Origin: Chryseosolibacter sp964563295
Lineage (GTDB): Bacteria > Bacteroidota > Bacteroidia > Cytophagales > Cyclobacteriaceae
Reading direction: 5' to 3'
NCBI GenBank assembly: GCA_964563295.1
Contig: CAZLWX010000001.1
Location: 36,698 to 100,697 of the forward strand
Length of the DNA stretch: 64,000 bases
Position 1 is the stretch's first letter, and each line of letters begins with the position of its first letter. The position numbers were made by a program, and so were the translations under genes. Below the pieces are notes generated by a model. It worked only from the letters and a program-made list of their open reading frames with translations, did not search any database and was not told the DNA's origin. This document shows positions 62,556 through 64,000 of this stretch, piece by piece.

Positions 62556-62654
62556 GGGAATTGTTTTTCAGGTGGGGGGTATTATTCTTGTGCCGTCCAG
62601 GTTGCAAGTTGCAGGTTACAGGTCAGCACTTCTTCGAGGATTAGACTGTGTTAA

Positions 62655-62693
62655 GTCACCTGTCACCCAGTCGCCGGTCACCAGTCACCAGGC
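62655..62693. repeat. heptanucleotide array, GTCACC type
   Basis: GTCACCT, GTCACCC, AGTCGCC, GGTCACC, AGTCACC in a 7-base period. It is the reverse-strand relative of the ACTGGTG arrays. Confidence 0.7.
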
Positions 62694-62753
62694 TTCGCGT
62701 TATAATGACCGGGAGACGGATTGCACGAATCCAGATTGGCGCCTCCCCACCCA

Positions 62754-62811
62754 GCCCCAGCGGGGCGACATATCGGTAACCCAGGGTGAGCGCAGCGAAA
62801 CCCTGGGTTAC
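62754..62811. repeat. REP-like double-palindrome element
   Basis: GCCCC-AGC-GGGGC (62754-62766) is followed by GTAACCCAGGGT (62776-62787) paired perfectly with ACCCTGGGTTAC (62800-62811) across GAGCGCAGCGAA. I recall elements of this form (an AGCGGGGCGACAT segment and a CCCAGGGT stem) from intergenic regions of other Bacteroidota and Planctomycetes. Confidence 0.65.
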
Positions 62812-62998
62812 AACTAGCAACAAAATCCCTCGCGCCATGCACTGTAACCAAGGAAGGTGATGCAGTATCTGGCGCGGAACATACGCAAGTTGATCGAGCA
62901 TGAGTCTCTCTCCTTTGGTCGGGTCGCTGTACAAATAGCGGACGCTGCAACGAGGGTCTCATCGCACTTCAGCGGTCCGCGTTTCATCGCCAGGGGAA

Positions 62999-63241
62999 TC
63001 ACGATCTCTTCCTGGATGTCTTCCTTCCCTTCCGGGATTTGCGTCCAGTCTTTTTCGAACTCTTCTTCGACCCCTTCTTCGGCGCCTTCGCTCCCTTCTT
63101 TCTCGCCTCCGATAACCCGATCGCGATCGCCTGCTTGCGGCTCTTCACCTTCTTGCCAGACCCCGACCTCAACGTTCCTTTCTTCTTCCTGCGCATCGCG
63201 CTCTTGACACCCTTCCGCGCTCCTTTTGAATATTTTGCCAT
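62999..63241 (-). CDS. DUF6496 lysine-rich small basic protein
   Basis: An 80-residue, very basic protein. Residues 1-45 (MAKYSKGARKGVKSAMRRKK and KQAIAIGLSEARKKGAKAP) match DUF6496. The C-terminal 35 residues are almost all Lys, Arg, Ser and Gly, as in histone H1-like tails, so nucleic acid binding is likely but unproven. ATG 63241 has a GGAGGGAG stretch about 13 bases upstream; a longer frame from 63298 adds 19 unrelated residues. Confidence 0.85.
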   Translation of the reverse strand: MAKYSKGARKGVKSAMRRKKKGTLRSGSGKKVKSRKQAIAIGLSEARKKGAKAPKKGSKKSSKKTGRKSRKGRKTSRKRS

Positions 63242-63336
63242 AACGATTTTTTTAACTCCCTCCATACCGAAAAACATCGTTCCGCCGCCCAATACCACCT
63301 GCTTCGTGCGGGCACTAATGTTTTACAATCATCGTC

Positions 63337-64000
63337 ATGTTAAGTACACCGCAGCTGCTGAAAGAATCCACTCCCCTCAAGCGATCAGCCGACCTTGATC
63401 CCCTGATCGAGAAGACGAAAAATGCAGAGTATGTCCTGCTCGGTGAAGCCTCTCACGGGACACACGAGTACTACACCTGGCGCACAGCCATCACCAAGCG
63501 ACTGATCGTTGAAAACGGATTCTCCTTTATTGCCGTCGAGGGCGACTGGCCGGACTGCTACGGAATCAACCGCTACGTCAAAGGTTTTAACGACCATGGC
63601 AACACCGCTGTCGAAGTTCTCAAGCAGTTCAAGCGGTGGCCAACGTGGATGTGGGCGAATTGGGAAGTCGCCGCGTTGATGGAATGGCTGCGCGAACACA
63701 ACAAGACGCTTCCTCCAGGCAAAAAGATTGGCTTCTACGGACTCGATGTCTACAGTCTTTGGGAGTCGATGGACGTTATCGTCAACTACCTCCGCAAAGA
63801 AGATCCCCGCGCGGCGAAGCTGGCCATCGATGCTGTTCGGTGTTTTGAACCTTACGAAGAAGGACATGACTATGCCAAGGCGTTACTCAACCTTTCTGCC
63901 CATTGCGCGGATGAAGTAGTGCGACTACTTGGAGCCGTGAAATCGCGATCGCGCCACTACGACCACGACCCCGAGGCAGCACTCAATGCCGAAATGAATA
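63337..64000 (+). CDS. erythromycin esterase family protein (N-terminal part)
   Basis: An open frame from ATG 63337 runs off the window end, giving 221 residues. LLGEASHGTHEYYTWRTAIT with GEASHGT, and FIAVEGDWPDCYGINRYVKG, are hallmarks of the EreA/EreB-like hydrolase family, whose active site uses His and Glu residues in these motifs. Most chromosomal members are not proven to hydrolyse macrolides, and resistance cannot be inferred. It is divergent from the DUF6496 gene with 95 bases between. Confidence 0.88.
   Translation, partial: MLSTPQLLKESTPLKRSADLDPLIEKTKNAEYVLLGEASHGTHEYYTWRTAITKRLIVENGFSFIAVEGDWPDCYGINRYVKGFNDHGNTAVEVLKQFKRWPTWMWANWEVAALMEWLREHNKTLPPGKKIGFYGLDVYSLWESMDVIVNYLRKEDPRAAKLAIDAVRCFEPYEEGHDYAKALLNLSAHCADEVVRLLGAVKSRSRHYDHDPEAALNAEMN

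Larger units (their letters stand above)
62556..62998. other. 443-base gap with heptad arrays and a palindromic element
   Basis: It contains GGTTGCA-type units at 62599-62626, a GTCACC/AGTCACC array at 62655-62693, and the palindromic element at 62754-62811. Frames that cross the palindrome are not convincing genes. Confidence 0.55.

Noticed and set aside
62539..62962. Overlapping 90-95-codon frames across the palindromic element
   Set aside because: They encode the repeat in several frames and strands at once, which is typical of REP-like DNA and not of a gene.
63337..64000. Macrolide resistance gene
   Set aside because: Only the N-terminal third to half is visible, and most chromosomal members of this family have no shown macrolide activity.

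Overview
The window reads as chromosome from a member of the Bacteroidota, most likely a Cytophagales-type soil or freshwater bacterium of roughly 53% GC. The evidence is a type IX secretion C-terminal sorting domain, a DUF5686 outer-membrane protein, LytS/LytR and LuxR-type two-component pairs, paired Tat-signal oxidoreductase and TIM-barrel genes, -7 boxes of the TAnnTTTG type with little use of Shine-Dalgarno sites, and many lipoproteins. I see no prophage, integrase, transposase, CRISPR array, tRNA or rRNA gene. Bases 48345-48444 are a 100-base run of N.

Layout. 1-9606 is an L-rhamnose region: a partial gluconate dehydrogenase subunit 3, a secreted GH78 rhamnosidase, a 600-base intergenic region with two related folded modules each ending in a terminator, a fused rhamnulose-1-phosphate aldolase/lactaldehyde dehydrogenase, an FGGY kinase, rhamnose isomerase and the RhaT symporter. 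9630-14460 holds selD and mnmH (tRNA 2-selenouridine) and a DUF5686 outer-membrane protein. 14940-17256 holds nadD, gmk and an ECF sigma/anti-sigma pair. 17470-25443 holds an MFS transporter, a NIPSNAP protein, an aldo/keto reductase, uvrA and a LytS/LytR pair. 25584-29950 is a secreted-protein operon whose large member carries the type IX signal. 30006-36466 holds clpC, wbqC, a YrdC/Sua5 gene, mltG, a thioesterase and a YihY membrane protein. 36568-42004 is a galactose/glycan operon (galK, galM, GH172, GH2). 42033-45164 holds a TPR histidine kinase and rsgA. 45908-48316 is a Tat-exported Gfo/Idh/MocA plus TIM-barrel pair. 48696-54682 holds a lipoprotein, an alpha/beta hydrolase, a NarL-type two-component operon with two unknown genes, and an unknown secreted protein. 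55484-61238 is an RND efflux operon. 61755-64000 holds a lipoprotein, a lysine-rich DUF6496 protein and the start of an erythromycin-esterase-like gene.

The genes form two clear sugar routes. In the first, rhamnose is freed by GH78, imported by RhaT, isomerised, phosphorylated and split to dihydroxyacetone phosphate and lactate. In the second, galactose is freed by exported glycosidases and passed through mutarotase and galactokinase.

The most unusual features are not genes. First, short tandem arrays with a strict 7-base period occur at more than ten intergenic sites, several starting exactly at a stop codon; one supplies the start codon and N-terminus of NadD and one the C-terminus of Gmk. 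Second, the two homologous hairpin modules with terminators at 3234-3538 look like an undescribed structured RNA upstream of rhamnose catabolism. Third, several dispersed palindromic elements occupy the long non-coding gaps.
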